A stretch of DNA of 64,000 nt from Neisseria shayeganii 871. Its GTDB lineage: Bacteria; Pseudomonadota; Gammaproteobacteria; Burkholderiales; Neisseriaceae. Positions 1 through 8,285 of this stretch are shown here, one piece after another; positions within the stretch are counted from its first letter, which is position 1; each line of letters opens with the position of its first letter. Made by a program: the position numbers and the translations under genes. The notes below the pieces were generated by a model that worked only from the letters and a program-made list of their open reading frames with translations, did no database searches and was not told the origin of the DNA. Where the stretch lies: positions 1,261,868-1,325,867 of the forward strand of contig NZ_JH164926.1 in the NCBI RefSeq assembly GCF_000226875.1, given 5' to 3'.

Positions 1-182
1 AATGGTGTGCCTGCGAAGACTTGGCCGCCGGCAGGGTCGTCCAACTGTTGCCCGACTACCGGATCACCACGGTCAAACTTTATGCCGCCTATATAGACCG
101 CACTTTCCTCAGCGCCAAAGTCAGAAGCTTTATTGACTTTTTGGAAGCGAAAATCCGCGACAACGCCGCGGAAAACGGTTGA
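1..182 (+). CDS. LysR-family transcriptional regulator, C-terminal end (partial)
   Basis: The reading frame enters from the left edge (first full codon at 3) and ends with TGA at 180-182. The visible 59 residues end in a stretch of the type AYIDRTFLSAKVRSFIDFL followed by a short charged tail. This is the usual last segment of LysR-type regulators, where the end of the effector-binding domain carries the pattern 'S.KVR.FIDFL'. The DNA-binding domain lies outside the window, so neither the ligand nor the target genes can be named. The stop codon overlaps the first base of a DUS pair that can act as its terminator. Confidence 0.75.
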   Translation, partial: WCACEDLAAGRVVQLLPDYRITTVKLYAAYIDRTFLSAKVRSFIDFLEAKIRDNAAENG

Positions 183-222
183 GGCTACCTGAAAAGCAGA
201 TGGGTTTTTCAGGTAGCCTCAA
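179..222. terminator. Inverted DUS pair, likely bidirectional terminator
   Basis: TTGAGGCTACCTGAAAA is followed about 10 bases later by its near-perfect reverse complement ending AGGTAGCCTCAA. The A- and T-runs inside the arms give a terminator-like stem in both directions. It lies between the convergent LysR gene and the cation efflux gene. Inverted DUS pairs at gene ends are a known neisserial arrangement. Confidence 0.7.
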
Positions 223-237
223 CCGTTCCACACTGTG

Positions 238-1203
238 TCAATCATGATGGTGGTGCGGCGGTGTCGAAGATTCGGGCAGGCCGCACAACACACCGTCCTC
301 ATGCCCGTGCGCCTCGCTTTCCACCTGAATATTGGTGTGCGTGATGTTCAGCGACCGCAGCCGCTCCGCCAAGCGGCCCTGCAAATCGGTGATCTGCGCC
401 ACGGTCAGGCTTTCGTCCACCACCAAATGGCACGACAGGGCATGGACCGTGCTGTCTATGCTCCAAATGTGTACATCATGCACCGAGCGTACCCAAGCCT
501 CAGCCTGCAAGATCGACAACACCTCAGCCATGTCCGCCTCCGGGCTGGCCTCCATCAACACCAGCCAAGCCTGACGGACGGTTGACCAACCGCCGCGCAC
601 AATCAGCAGCGCCACCAGCAAACTGCTGAGCGCATCCGCCCACAGCCAGCCCCAAGTCATCATCAATACCGCCGCCGCAATCGCCGCCAGCGAGCCGAGC
701 AAATCGCCCAAAACATGCAGATAAGCGGCTTTCATATTCAGATTGTGGCCGACATCGCCGCCGCGATGCATATACCAAGCCACAAAGATATTGACCACCA
801 AGCCTGCGGCGGCAATCACCAGCATTTCCAGCGAAGCCACCGGCTGCGGCGACAGCAGCCGCCACAGCGCCTCGTAAGCAATATAGGCGGCAATCGCCAG
901 CAGGGTCAGCCCGTTGAAAAAGGCGGCCAAAATCTCCAAGCGCTTGAAGCCGAAAGTGTGCCGCGGCGTGCTGCCTTTGCGCCCCCACGCCACGGCCAAT
1001 AAAGCCAGCAGCAAAGATGCCGCATCGCCGAGCATATGGCCGGCATCCGACAATAGGGCCAAGCTGTTCGACCACAGCCCGCCGATGAATTCGACCAGCA
1101 TAAAGCCGGCAATCAGAACAAAGCTGACCGCCAGCGTGCGTAAATTATCCTGCTGGGGATGGCCGTGGGCATGGCCGGAATGGGAATGCGAATGGGCAGA
1201 CAT
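238..1203 (-). CDS. Cation diffusion facilitator (Zn/Co/Cd efflux, CzcD/ZitB type)
   Basis: A 321-residue inner-membrane protein that should export divalent metal ions in exchange for protons. The N terminus is histidine-rich (His at 4, 6, 8, 11, 13, 15) and the C terminus ends in four His plus Asp. Six hydrophobic segments follow in the usual CDF order. The metal-site pairs are visible: D53-x2-H56 with D60 in TM2, and H163-x3-D167 in TM5. A cytoplasmic ferredoxin-like domain (about 215-300) contains the typical VHDVHIW. The start at 1203 was chosen because GGAG lies six bases upstream; an in-frame extension to 1263 has no comparable site. The exact metal is not decided by the sequence. Confidence 0.92.
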   Translation of the reverse strand: MSAHSHSHSGHAHGHPQQDNLRTLAVSFVLIAGFMLVEFIGGLWSNSLALLSDAGHMLGDAASLLLALLAVAWGRKGSTPRHTFGFKRLEILAAFFNGLTLLAIAAYIAYEALWRLLSPQPVASLEMLVIAAAGLVVNIFVAWYMHRGGDVGHNLNMKAAYLHVLGDLLGSLAAIAAAVLMMTWGWLWADALSSLLVALLIVRGGWSTVRQAWLVLMEASPEADMAEVLSILQAEAWVRSVHDVHIWSIDSTVHALSCHLVVDESLTVAQITDLQGRLAERLRSLNITHTNIQVESEAHGHEDGVLCGLPESSTPPHHHHD

Positions 1204-1347
1204 CATGCGCTCCGGAAACATCATACACGGCTTATGGTGCGGCAACGGCCCGTGCGCCGTCAATCCGGCAGACGTAAAAAAGCCGCCGGCAGCGGGAAAG
1301 CGCGGCAGGCGGCTTGGCCATGTTTTCAGGTAGCCTGAGACCTGTGT

Positions 1348-1920
1348 TCAGGCGGCGGCATCCACGGAACCGCTGTTTTGGTACAGCGTAAACAAAGGCA
1401 CGTCGGCTGCACGGATTTTGCTGCCGCCGGGCAAATCGGTAAATTCCAGAATCGCAGCCGCCTCCACCACCTGCCCGCCGAGTTTGCGGATCAGATTGAC
1501 GCCGGCCAGCATGGTGCCGCCGGTGGCCACCAAATCGTCCACTAACAGCACGCGGTCGTTGGTGTGGATGGCATCGGTATGGATTTCTACCGTGGCCTCG
1601 CCGTATTCCAGCGCATAACTCTGCTCCACGGTTTCATACGGCAATTTGCCTTTTTTGCGGATGGGCACGAAGCCCACATTGAGCTGGTAGGCCAAAGCGG
1701 CGCCGATAATAAACCCGCGTGCGTCCAAACCCGCCACCACATTGATGTCCTGATTCATATAACGGTAGGTAAGCAAATCCACCAGCAGGCGGAAATACTC
1801 CGGGCTCTGCAATACAGGCGTGATGTCGTGGAACAAAATGCCGTTTTGCGGCCAATGCGGAATTTTGCGGATTTTCTGCGCCAACATTTCAACAGTCATG
1901 ACTTCGGGATGGAACAGCAT
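1348..1920 (-). CDS. apt: Adenine phosphoribosyltransferase
   Basis: A 190-residue cytoplasmic purine-salvage enzyme converting adenine and PRPP to AMP. The PRPP-binding motif VLLVDDLVATGGT and the family pattern GLDARGFIIGAALAYQL are both present. Length and sequence match the neisserial Apt, which begins ML-HPE. The start at 1920 agrees with that and has AGAGG eight bases upstream; that ribosome site partly overlaps a DUS-like block. The frame continues open to 2079 without a better start. It is divergent from relA; the 133 bases between them hold a full DUS (1933-1945). Confidence 0.95.
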   Translation of the reverse strand: MLFHPEVMTVEMLAQKIRKIPHWPQNGILFHDITPVLQSPEYFRLLVDLLTYRYMNQDINVVAGLDARGFIIGAALAYQLNVGFVPIRKKGKLPYETVEQSYALEYGEATVEIHTDAIHTNDRVLLVDDLVATGGTMLAGVNLIRKLGGQVVEAAAILEFTDLPGGSKIRAADVPLFTLYQNSGSVDAAA

Positions 1921-2053
1921 AGCGGTAGCCTCTTTCAGGTAGCCTGCAGACGAAAACAAAGCGCGCAATATAGCACAAAAAGCCACCGCCACACCCCGCC
2001 CAAGCCGAATTTGGTTACAATCGGCCTTCCTGCGTGTACAGAATATTCGTGTC

Positions 2054-4264
2054 ATGGAAAACGTCCGCCCCAGCAGCACCGCCCCCGATTTAAACGACTA
2101 CCGTGCCTGGTTCGCACCCTATGCCGCAAGGCAAAACGAAACCGAGCGGCAGATGCTACAGCGGGCGTTGGCGCTGGCCGAGCAGCATTACCCGCCCGAG
2201 GCGCACACCCACGCCGGCGAGCCGCTGCTGGCCAGCGTGATGGGCGCCGCGCAAATGGTGGCCGAGATGGACCTGCTGCCCGAAGCCGTGGCCGCCACCC
2301 TGCTCACCGACATCTCCTCCTACTGCGCCGACTGGCCGCTTCAGGTAGCCGAACAATGCGGCGAAACCGTGTGCGGCCTGGTGCGCGGCATCGACGAAGT
2401 GCAGAAACTCACCCACTTCGCCCGCATCGACCAACTCGGCACTCCCGAAGAACGCGCGCGGCAAGCCGAAGCCATGCGCAAAATGCTGCTGGCCATGGTC
2501 AACGACATCCGCGTGGTGCTGATCAAACTCGCCCTACGCACCCGCACCATGCAGTTTGTCGGCAGCACGCCCGACAGCCCCGAAAAACGCGCCTTGGCCA
2601 AAGAAACGCTGGATATTTTCGCCCCGCTGGCCAACCGCCTGGGCGTGTGGCAGCTCAAATGGCAGCTCGAAGACCTCGGTTTCCGCCACTACCGCCCCGA
2701 AGAATACAAACGCATCGCCCGCCTGCTCGACGAAAAACGCGAAGAACGCCTGCAATACATCGCCGACTTCCTCCAACAGCTGCGCAGCGAACTCGAGCGC
2801 TACGGCATCCGCCACTACGACGTGGCCGGCCGCCCGAAACACATCTACTCCATCTACCGCAAGATGGAAAAGAAAAAACTCGATTTCGACGGCCTCTACG
2901 ACATCCGCGCCGTGCGCATTCTGGTGGACAGCATTCCCGAGTGCTACACCACGCTCGGCCTCGTGCACAGCCTGTGGCAACCCGTGCCCGGCGAATTCGA
3001 CGACTACATCGCCAACCCCAAAGGCAACGGCTACAAAAGCCTGCATACCGTCATCATCGGCCCCGAAGACAAAGGGGTGGAAGTGCAAATCCGCACCTTT
3101 GAAATGCACCAATTCAACGAATTCGGCGTCGCCGCCCACTGGCGCTACAAAGAAGGCGGTAAGGGCGATGCCGCCTACGAGCAGAAAATCGCCTGGCTGC
3201 GCCAGCTGCTCGACTGGCGCGAAAACATGGCCGAAAGCGGCAAAGAAGACCTCGCCGCCGCCTTCCAAACCGAGCTGTTCAACGACACCATCTACGTGCT
3301 CACTCCGCACGGCAAAGTGCTTTCCCTGCCCGCCGGCGCCACCCCCATCGATTTCGCCTACGCCCTGCACAGCAGCCTCGGCGACCGCTGCCGCGGCGCC
3401 AAAGTGGACGGCCAGATCGTGCCGCTGTCCACCCCGCTGGAAAACGGCCAGCGCGTGGAAATCATCGCCGCCAAAGACGGCGCACCCTCCGTCAACTGGC
3501 TCTACGAAGGCTGGGTAAAAAGCAACCGCGCCATCAGCAAAATCCGCGCCTACATCCGCCAGCAAAACGCCGAAAGCATCCGCGAACAAGGCCGCCTGCA
3601 ACTCGACAAAACCCTGGCCAAAATCCAGCCCAAACCCAATTTGCAGGCATTGAGCGAAAAAGTCGGCTACAAAAAACCCGACGAGCTCTACACCGCCATC
3701 GCCCAAGGCGAAGTGACGCCGCGCGCCATCCAGAAAGCCTGCGGCCTGCTCAACGAACCGCCGCCCGCCCCAGTGAGCGAACACAGCATCGTCAAGCGCT
3801 CCAAAATCAAAGCCGGCAACAAAAACGGCATCCTCATCGACGGCGAAGACGGCCTGCTCACCACCTTGGCCAAATGCTGCAAACCCGCCCCGCCCGACGA
3901 CATCGTCGGCTTCGTCACCCGCGGCCGCGGCATTTCCGTGCACCGCAGTAACTGCCCGGCCTTCCGCCATTTGGCCGCCCAAGCGCCCGATAAGGTCTTG
4001 GCCGCTGCTTGGGCCGGCCTGCAGGAAGGCCAAGTGTTTGCCGTCGATATCGAAATCCGCGCCCAAGACCGCGGCGGCCTGCTGCGCGACGTTTCCGAAG
4101 CCCTCGCCCGCCACAAGCTCAACGTGACCGCGGTGCAAACCCAATCGCGCGACCTCGAGGCCAGCATGCGCTTCACCCTGGAAGTGCGCCAAGTCAACGA
4201 TCTGCCGCGTGTGCTGGCCAGCCTGGCCGAAGTGAAAGGCGTGATGAGCGTGTCCCGTCTTTAA
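2054..4264 (+). CDS. relA: GTP pyrophosphokinase RelA ((p)ppGpp synthetase)
   Basis: A 736-residue ribosome-associated stringent-response enzyme. The N-terminal hydrolase-like domain (about 40-190) lacks the HD metal residues (LTDI where HD is expected), as in monofunctional RelA. The synthetase domain (about 230-370) has the acidic EFDD motif at residues 314-317, the RelA-type signature, as opposed to the RxKD of bifunctional SpoT/Rel. A TGS domain (about 415-480) and a C-terminal ACT domain (about 660-736) follow. I therefore call it RelA rather than SpoT. A DUS variant lies inside the gene near 2340 and encodes part of 'LQVAEQ'. Confidence 0.95.
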   Translation: MENVRPSSTAPDLNDYRAWFAPYAARQNETERQMLQRALALAEQHYPPEAHTHAGEPLLASVMGAAQMVAEMDLLPEAVAATLLTDISSYCADWPLQVAEQCGETVCGLVRGIDEVQKLTHFARIDQLGTPEERARQAEAMRKMLLAMVNDIRVVLIKLALRTRTMQFVGSTPDSPEKRALAKETLDIFAPLANRLGVWQLKWQLEDLGFRHYRPEEYKRIARLLDEKREERLQYIADFLQQLRSELERYGIRHYDVAGRPKHIYSIYRKMEKKKLDFDGLYDIRAVRILVDSIPECYTTLGLVHSLWQPVPGEFDDYIANPKGNGYKSLHTVIIGPEDKGVEVQIRTFEMHQFNEFGVAAHWRYKEGGKGDAAYEQKIAWLRQLLDWRENMAESGKEDLAAAFQTELFNDTIYVLTPHGKVLSLPAGATPIDFAYALHSSLGDRCRGAKVDGQIVPLSTPLENGQRVEIIAAKDGAPSVNWLYEGWVKSNRAISKIRAYIRQQNAESIREQGRLQLDKTLAKIQPKPNLQALSEKVGYKKPDELYTAIAQGEVTPRAIQKACGLLNEPPPAPVSEHSIVKRSKIKAGNKNGILIDGEDGLLTTLAKCCKPAPPDDIVGFVTRGRGISVHRSNCPAFRHLAAQAPDKVLAAAWAGLQEGQVFAVDIEIRAQDRGGLLRDVSEALARHKLNVTAVQTQSRDLEASMRFTLEVRQVNDLPRVLASLAEVKGVMSVSRL

Positions 4265-4327
4265 TGCCCGAAGCAAGGCCGTCAGCTCGCGCCCGTCCTC
4301 CTTTCAGGTAGCCTGGAACCTTTGCAA

Positions 4328-4373
4328 CACAAAAAACAGCAGCACTTCTCTATGAAGCACTGCTGTTTTTCCA
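4328..4373 (+). terminator. Rho-independent terminator after relA
   Basis: AAAAACAGCAGCACTTC and GAAGCACTGCTGTTTTT form a 17-bp stem with two mismatches and a short loop, ending in a T-run. It lies about 65 bases after the relA stop, behind a single DUS (4302-4314). Confidence 0.7.
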
Positions 4374-4377
4374 GCCC

Positions 4378-4523
4378 GAGACCTTTGCAAAACCCTCATC
4401 TGCGGCGCATTTCTGCATTGTGCGCTGCTCGCTCGCTTGCCTATCTACTATCTGATATGTCTGCACTCGCTGCGCTGCTACGCCTTGAACTGCATCCACA
4501 TCTGGGGGGTTTGCAAAGGTCTC
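4378..4523. repeat. GAGACC-family MITE, short form (146 bp)
   Basis: Starts GAGACCTTTGCAAAACC and ends GGTTTGCAAAGGTCTC, so it has terminal inverted repeats of about 16-18 bp. The interior (GGCGCATTTCTGC, GCTCGCTCGCTTGCC, GCTACGCCTTGAACTGCATCCACATCTG) recurs in all copies in this window. It lacks the roughly 38 internal bases present in the 184-bp form. The right end directly abuts a DUS (AGGCTACCTGAA, 4524-4535). It has no coding capacity. Confidence 0.85.
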
Positions 4524-4551
4524 AGGCTACCTGAACGCTTTCAGGTAGCCT
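4524..4551. terminator. Inverted DUS pair downstream of ybaB
   Basis: AGGCTACCTGAA and TTTCAGGTAGCCT face each other with only three bases between them, giving a compact hairpin 18 bases past the stop of the minus-strand ybaB gene. Confidence 0.65.
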
Positions 4552-4568
4552 TTGCCGTCTCCATCCGA

Positions 4569-4910
4569 TTACTTGAAGAAATCGCCCATGCCCGGCGGCA
4601 AACCCATGCCTTGGGTAACTTGCGCCATGTGGGCCTGAGTGGCGCCTTCCACCTTGCGCGCGGCATCGTTGAAAGCGGCGGCAATCAAGTCTTCCAGCAT
4701 TTCTTTATCGGAAACGGCATCGGCAGCCAAAGCGTCGTCGATGTGGATGCGTTTGATCTGGTGGTGGCAGGTGAGGGTGATTTTCACCATGCCGCCGCCG
4801 GCTTCGCCTTCCACTTCGATATTGGCCAATTCGGCTTGCGCCTGTTTCATTTTTTCCTGCATTTTCTGCGCCTGCTGCATCAGGCCGCCCAGTCCGGCTT
4901 TGCCAAACAT
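4569..4910 (-). CDS. ybaB: YbaB/EbfC family nucleoid-associated protein
   Basis: A 113-residue small dimeric DNA-binding protein of the YbaB/EbfC family. The N-terminal helix has the typical 'GGLMQQAQKMQEKMKQAQ' pattern and the core has VKITLTCHHQIKRI. The start has AGGAG seven bases upstream. The gene lies directly downstream of dnaX on the same strand, the conserved dnaX-ybaB order of many proteobacteria, with a 76-base gap. In other bacteria the family binds DNA broadly and can affect expression; its exact role here is not known. Confidence 0.93.
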   Translation of the reverse strand: MFGKAGLGGLMQQAQKMQEKMKQAQAELANIEVEGEAGGGMVKITLTCHHQIKRIHIDDALAADAVSDKEMLEDLIAAAFNDAARKVEGATQAHMAQVTQGMGLPPGMGDFFK

Positions 4911-4986
4911 ATGCTGACTCCTATGGATGTTGAATGGAATAAATAATGGGGAAGGCTATCTTCCGCGTTTTGTCTATCAAGCGGCC

Positions 4987-6951
4987 TTATGTTTCGGGCG
5001 CGCTATTTTCGTGCAATTCTAAAGTATCGGGCAACCAGCGTGCGCCGAATAATGACAGAATATCCTGTGCTGCGGCATCCGCTTCCAGCGCCGCTTGCGC
5101 ACGGTGGCGGTTTTCGGCCTGAATTCTGACTTGGCGCATGGCCGGGGTTTCTTCATGCCTCCCCTCCTGCCAATCACACAAACGGATGTGTACCGGCCGC
5201 CCGTAGGCTTCGCTTAGTCTGTGCTCAATACGCTGTATTTGTTCGCGTCCGCCAACCGCTTGGCCGGCTTCGGCCACCGCCAGCTGCAACAGACCGGTTT
5301 CGGCGTCAAAGCCGACAAAAGCCATGTGGCGGGCGGGCATTTGGGCGGCGCCGATTTTGCGCGCCAAAATAGAAACTATGGCATGCCAGTTGCTTGAATG
5401 GAGTTCCGGCAGCTGCAAAGCGGTAAAGTCGCCAACCGGTTCTTCGTCCGCTTCCATGTCGGCTTGTTCGGCTTGCAGCGGCACTGCTTCGGCAAACGGC
5501 GCCTCGGAAGGTTCGGCAGACAAACTATCTTGAACCGGCGGTAACGATGGTTTATCCGTCTCGGTCGGCATCGGCGCAGATTCGAACTCGCGCGGAATGT
5601 GTCTGTCCTCGTCGTGCAACCACGGCGGCAAATCGTTTTCAGGTAGCCTTTCGGCTTCCGCCTCAACGGCAGCGGGAACCACAGCGGTTTCCATTTCGGC
5701 AGAAGCTAACGGAGGTTCCGGCTCCGTATCCGCCATAACGGTTGACACCGTTTCTGCCGGCGGCAGAGGCGCTTGGGTTGCTTCGGCAGCCGCCAACGCC
5801 GGTGCCGCGAACACAGGCTGATGCAATTCGGTACCGTGGATTTCGCCGTCCGCCGGACAGGACTCGGCAGCCAGCGGCGAAAACGCCAACATGCGCAACA
5901 AGGTCATCACGAAACCGGCGTATTCGTCGGGCGCCAGCGGCAAATCCTGCTTGCCGTGAATCGCACATTGGTAATACAGCTGAATCTGTTCCCTGCTCAA
6001 ATGCGCGCCCAAACGGCTCAAAGCGGCGTGTTCCGGGTCGTGCAGCAAGGCAGCCGGCACGGTTTTCCACAGCGCCAAGCGTTGCAACAGCAGGGCCAAC
6101 TCGCTCAAAGCATTGTCGAAACCGATGGCGCGCGCGGCCATATCCTGCGCTTGGGCAATCAGGGCGGCGCCGTCTTGGACAATCAGGGCCTGCAGCAGTT
6201 GGTACAGATACTGCTTGTCCACCGCGCCGATCATCTGCCGCACATCGGCTTCGCCCACCCGGCCGGAGCCCATGGCAATTGCCTGATCCAGCAGGCTTAA
6301 GGCGTCGCGCATCGAGCCGGCGGCCGCCCGCCCCAACAGCGCCAAGGCTGGAGGTTCGTAGGCAATCTCTTCGCTGTCGAGCACATGCGCCAAATGGTCG
6401 GACACCTGTTGGGCGGTCATATTGCGCAAGACAAACTGCAGGCAGCGGCTGAGCACGGTAACCGGCACCTTGTGCGGATCGGTGGTCGCCAAAATGAATT
6501 TCACATGCTCGGGCGGCTCTTCCAGGGTTTTCAACATGGCGTTGAAAGCCGATTTGGACAGCATGTGCACTTCGTCAATGATATAGACTTTGTATTTGCC
6601 GGCCGTAGGCGCGTATTGCGCGTTTTCCAGCACTTCGCGAATGTTGTCGATGCCGGTGTTGGAAGCGGCGTCGATTTCCAGCAAATCGACAAAGCGGCCT
6701 TGGTCGATATCGAGGCAGCTTTGGCAGACACCGCAAGGCTCGCCGTGCTGCGGCGCGGCGCAGTTGAGGCTCTTGGCCAAGATGCGGGCGATGGTGGTTT
6801 TCCCCACCCCGCGCGTACCGGTGAGCAGGTAGGCATGGTGCAGGCGGCCCTTGTCCAGCGCATTTTGCAGGGCTTTGACAACGTGCTCTTGGCCGACCAA
6901 ATCGGCAAAAGTTTTCGGACGCCATTTGCGGGCAAGCACTTGATAAGCCAT
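4987..6951 (-). CDS. dnaX: DNA polymerase III subunits gamma and tau
   Basis: A 654-residue clamp-loader ATPase subunit. Walker A GTRGVGKTT lies at 45-53, the zinc-binding cysteines are C64, C73, C76 and C79, Walker B is in 'YIIDEVHML', and the sensor SRC motif follows. Residues about 370-540 are a low-complexity Ala/Glu/Pro linker, and a C-terminal tau-like domain follows. The start codon sits just downstream of a DUS (6956-6968), so the only purine-rich stretch available for ribosome binding is the AGG inside the DUS. I did not identify a clear programmed frameshift site for a separate gamma form. A second DUS lies in the linker near 5637. Confidence 0.95.
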   Translation of the reverse strand: MAYQVLARKWRPKTFADLVGQEHVVKALQNALDKGRLHHAYLLTGTRGVGKTTIARILAKSLNCAAPQHGEPCGVCQSCLDIDQGRFVDLLEIDAASNTGIDNIREVLENAQYAPTAGKYKVYIIDEVHMLSKSAFNAMLKTLEEPPEHVKFILATTDPHKVPVTVLSRCLQFVLRNMTAQQVSDHLAHVLDSEEIAYEPPALALLGRAAAGSMRDALSLLDQAIAMGSGRVGEADVRQMIGAVDKQYLYQLLQALIVQDGAALIAQAQDMAARAIGFDNALSELALLLQRLALWKTVPAALLHDPEHAALSRLGAHLSREQIQLYYQCAIHGKQDLPLAPDEYAGFVMTLLRMLAFSPLAAESCPADGEIHGTELHQPVFAAPALAAAEATQAPLPPAETVSTVMADTEPEPPLASAEMETAVVPAAVEAEAERLPENDLPPWLHDEDRHIPREFESAPMPTETDKPSLPPVQDSLSAEPSEAPFAEAVPLQAEQADMEADEEPVGDFTALQLPELHSSNWHAIVSILARKIGAAQMPARHMAFVGFDAETGLLQLAVAEAGQAVGGREQIQRIEHRLSEAYGRPVHIRLCDWQEGRHEETPAMRQVRIQAENRHRAQAALEADAAAQDILSLFGARWLPDTLELHENSAPET

Positions 6952-7017
6952 CGGCAGGCTACCTGAAAGACAGTTTGAAAGGCGGCGATTTTAGCATTTT
7001 TCCCCCGCCGCCACAGA

Positions 7018-7048
7018 CAAAATAAAACCCCCGCCAAGGCAGGGGTTC
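7018..7048 (-). terminator. Terminator of tRNA-Asn
   Basis: Read on the minus strand, AACCCCTGCC-TTGG-CGGGGGTT is followed by TTATTTTG. The hairpin begins about seven bases after the CCA end of the tRNA. Confidence 0.75.
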
Positions 7049-7054
7049 GGTATC

Positions 7055-7130
7055 TGGCTCCCCGACCTGGGCTCGAACCAGGGACCTGCGGATTAACAGT
7101 CCGTCGCTCTACCGACTGAGCTATCGGGGA
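7055..7130 (-). tRNA. tRNA-Asn (anticodon GTT)
   Basis: A 76-nt cloverleaf on the minus strand that begins TCCCCGATAGCTC and ends TCGGGGAGCCA with an encoded CCA. The anticodon loop reads ACTGTTAATC, giving GTT for asparagine. The T-loop GGTTCGAGCC is canonical. It lies upstream of dnaX on the same strand and has its own terminator. Confidence 0.97.
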
Positions 7131-7200
7131 ATGGGCCGGCATTATAAATGAAACCGCCCAGCGGTCAAGCCCTGCGTGTGCGGGGCCGCATCGGCATCAA

Positions 7201-7209
7201 TGCTATAAT
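7201..7209 (+). promoter_or_regulatory. Extended -10 promoter of the pilin-like gene
   Basis: TGCTATAAT is a perfect extended -10 (TGnTATAAT) 47 bases before the ATG at 7256. There is no good -35 at the expected distance, which is common for extended -10 promoters. Confidence 0.5.
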
Positions 7210-7255
7210 TTTCTTGTTGCCCCTCGCCGGGCCAATCTGATTTTAAGGTTGATTT

Positions 7256-7648
7256 ATGAACACTTCAAACATGCGCGGTTTTACCCTGATCGAGCTGATG
7301 ATTACCATTGTGATCTTGGCCATTTTGGCCTCCATGGCCTACCCCAGCTACGATTCTTTCGTCCGCAAAGCGCGAATGGAAGAAGCCAAATCCAGCATCA
7401 TGACCACGGCCAAAGAGATGGAGCGCTATTATTCCCGCAACCGCACCTTCACCAACGCCCCCGATCCGGCCGATACCGACTATTTCGACATCGCTTTTGC
7501 CGCCAGTAGTCCCCAAGACAGCAGCTATGAAATCATCGCCACGCCCAAATCGAGCTATGCCCGCGAAGACAAAGCCATTTCCTACAACAGCATCGGCATT
7601 TTGGTCCGCTGCGACAAAGCCACCATGAGAAACTGCGAACACTACTGA
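7256..7648 (+). CDS. Type IV pilin-like protein (minor pilin)
   Basis: A 130-residue prepilin with a class III signal: a short leader ending Arg-Gly at residues 7-8, then FTLIE with Glu at mature position 5. The N-terminal helix (ITIVILAILASMAYPSY) is typical, followed by a short globular domain. There are two C-terminal cysteines (in RCDK and RNCEHY) that could form the D-region disulfide. It should be processed by PilD and used in the type IV pilus or its pseudopilus. It is shorter than a major PilE and lies 75 bases upstream of comP in the same direction, so it is probably a minor pilin. A purine stretch AAGG precedes the start. Confidence 0.85.
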   Translation: MNTSNMRGFTLIELMITIVILAILASMAYPSYDSFVRKARMEEAKSSIMTTAKEMERYYSRNRTFTNAPDPADTDYFDIAFAASSPQDSSYEIIATPKSSYAREDKAISYNSIGILVRCDKATMRNCEHY

Positions 7649-7723
7649 GCAACTATTCAATTCGCGCCGAAAGCCGTTTATACTGAAACCTTCTCCACCG
7701 GCACAGACAACAGGAGCAACAGC

Positions 7724-8194
7724 ATGAACGGCTTATCTTTTTCCCGAAAATCCGGCTTCACGCTCACTGAGCTGCTGATCACGATTGCCGTATTGGCCAT
7801 TCTGGCCGCCATCGCTTATCCCAGCTACCAGTCTTTCGTGCGCAAATCCCGCCTGGAAGAGGCCAACGCCGCCCTCTTGGAAAACAGCCGCTTTATGGAG
7901 CGCTTCTACAGCCGCCAACGCAGCTTCAAAGCCAACTCCACCACCTGGCCGGCGCTGCCGGTAACGCAAACCGGCCACTTCTGCATCAAATTTCAAGGCA
8001 ATGCCCGCGGCGTCTTGGGCGACAAATACACCATCAAAGCCGTCGCTTTCGATCCCCAATACGAGCCGCGCGTGCTGTTGATCAACCAAGACCAAAGCGT
8101 GCGCGTGTGCGAAAGCAGCCGCAGCCGCTGCGACAGTCGTGACACCTTTTCCGGCGGCAGCGGCATAGACCGCAACTGTACCCTGCTGCATTAA
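7724..8194 (+). CDS. comP: ComP, minor pilin and DNA uptake sequence receptor
   Basis: A 156-residue prepilin; cleavage is expected after Gly11 before FTLTE (Glu at mature position 5). The globular part follows neisserial ComP closely: ALLEN..FME.FY, ST.WP.LP, FCI...G.ARG, KAVA.D, and a final NCTLLH, with four cysteines for the two ComP disulfides. In Neisseria, ComP sits in type IV pili and binds DUS through a positively charged surface during transformation. Many Arg/Lys residues are present here too. AGGAG lies seven bases upstream of the ATG. The gene sits in a window full of the Eikenella DUS dialect, its presumed ligand. Confidence 0.9.
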   Translation: MNGLSFSRKSGFTLTELLITIAVLAILAAIAYPSYQSFVRKSRLEEANAALLENSRFMERFYSRQRSFKANSTTWPALPVTQTGHFCIKFQGNARGVLGDKYTIKAVAFDPQYEPRVLLINQDQSVRVCESSRSRCDSRDTFSGGSGIDRNCTLLH

Positions 8195-8285
8195 CACCGG
8201 CCGCCAACCCAACCGACACTTTGCCACATCAGAACACCAGGCAATCGGCTATAATCCCCCCCTTTTTCAACTTTCAGGTAGCCCC

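Noticed and set aside
2534..4276. Long minus-strand open frame (about 580 codons) opposite relA
   Set aside because: It is the antisense shadow of relA, with low-complexity Ala/Gly/Val/Phe/His composition and no ribosome site.
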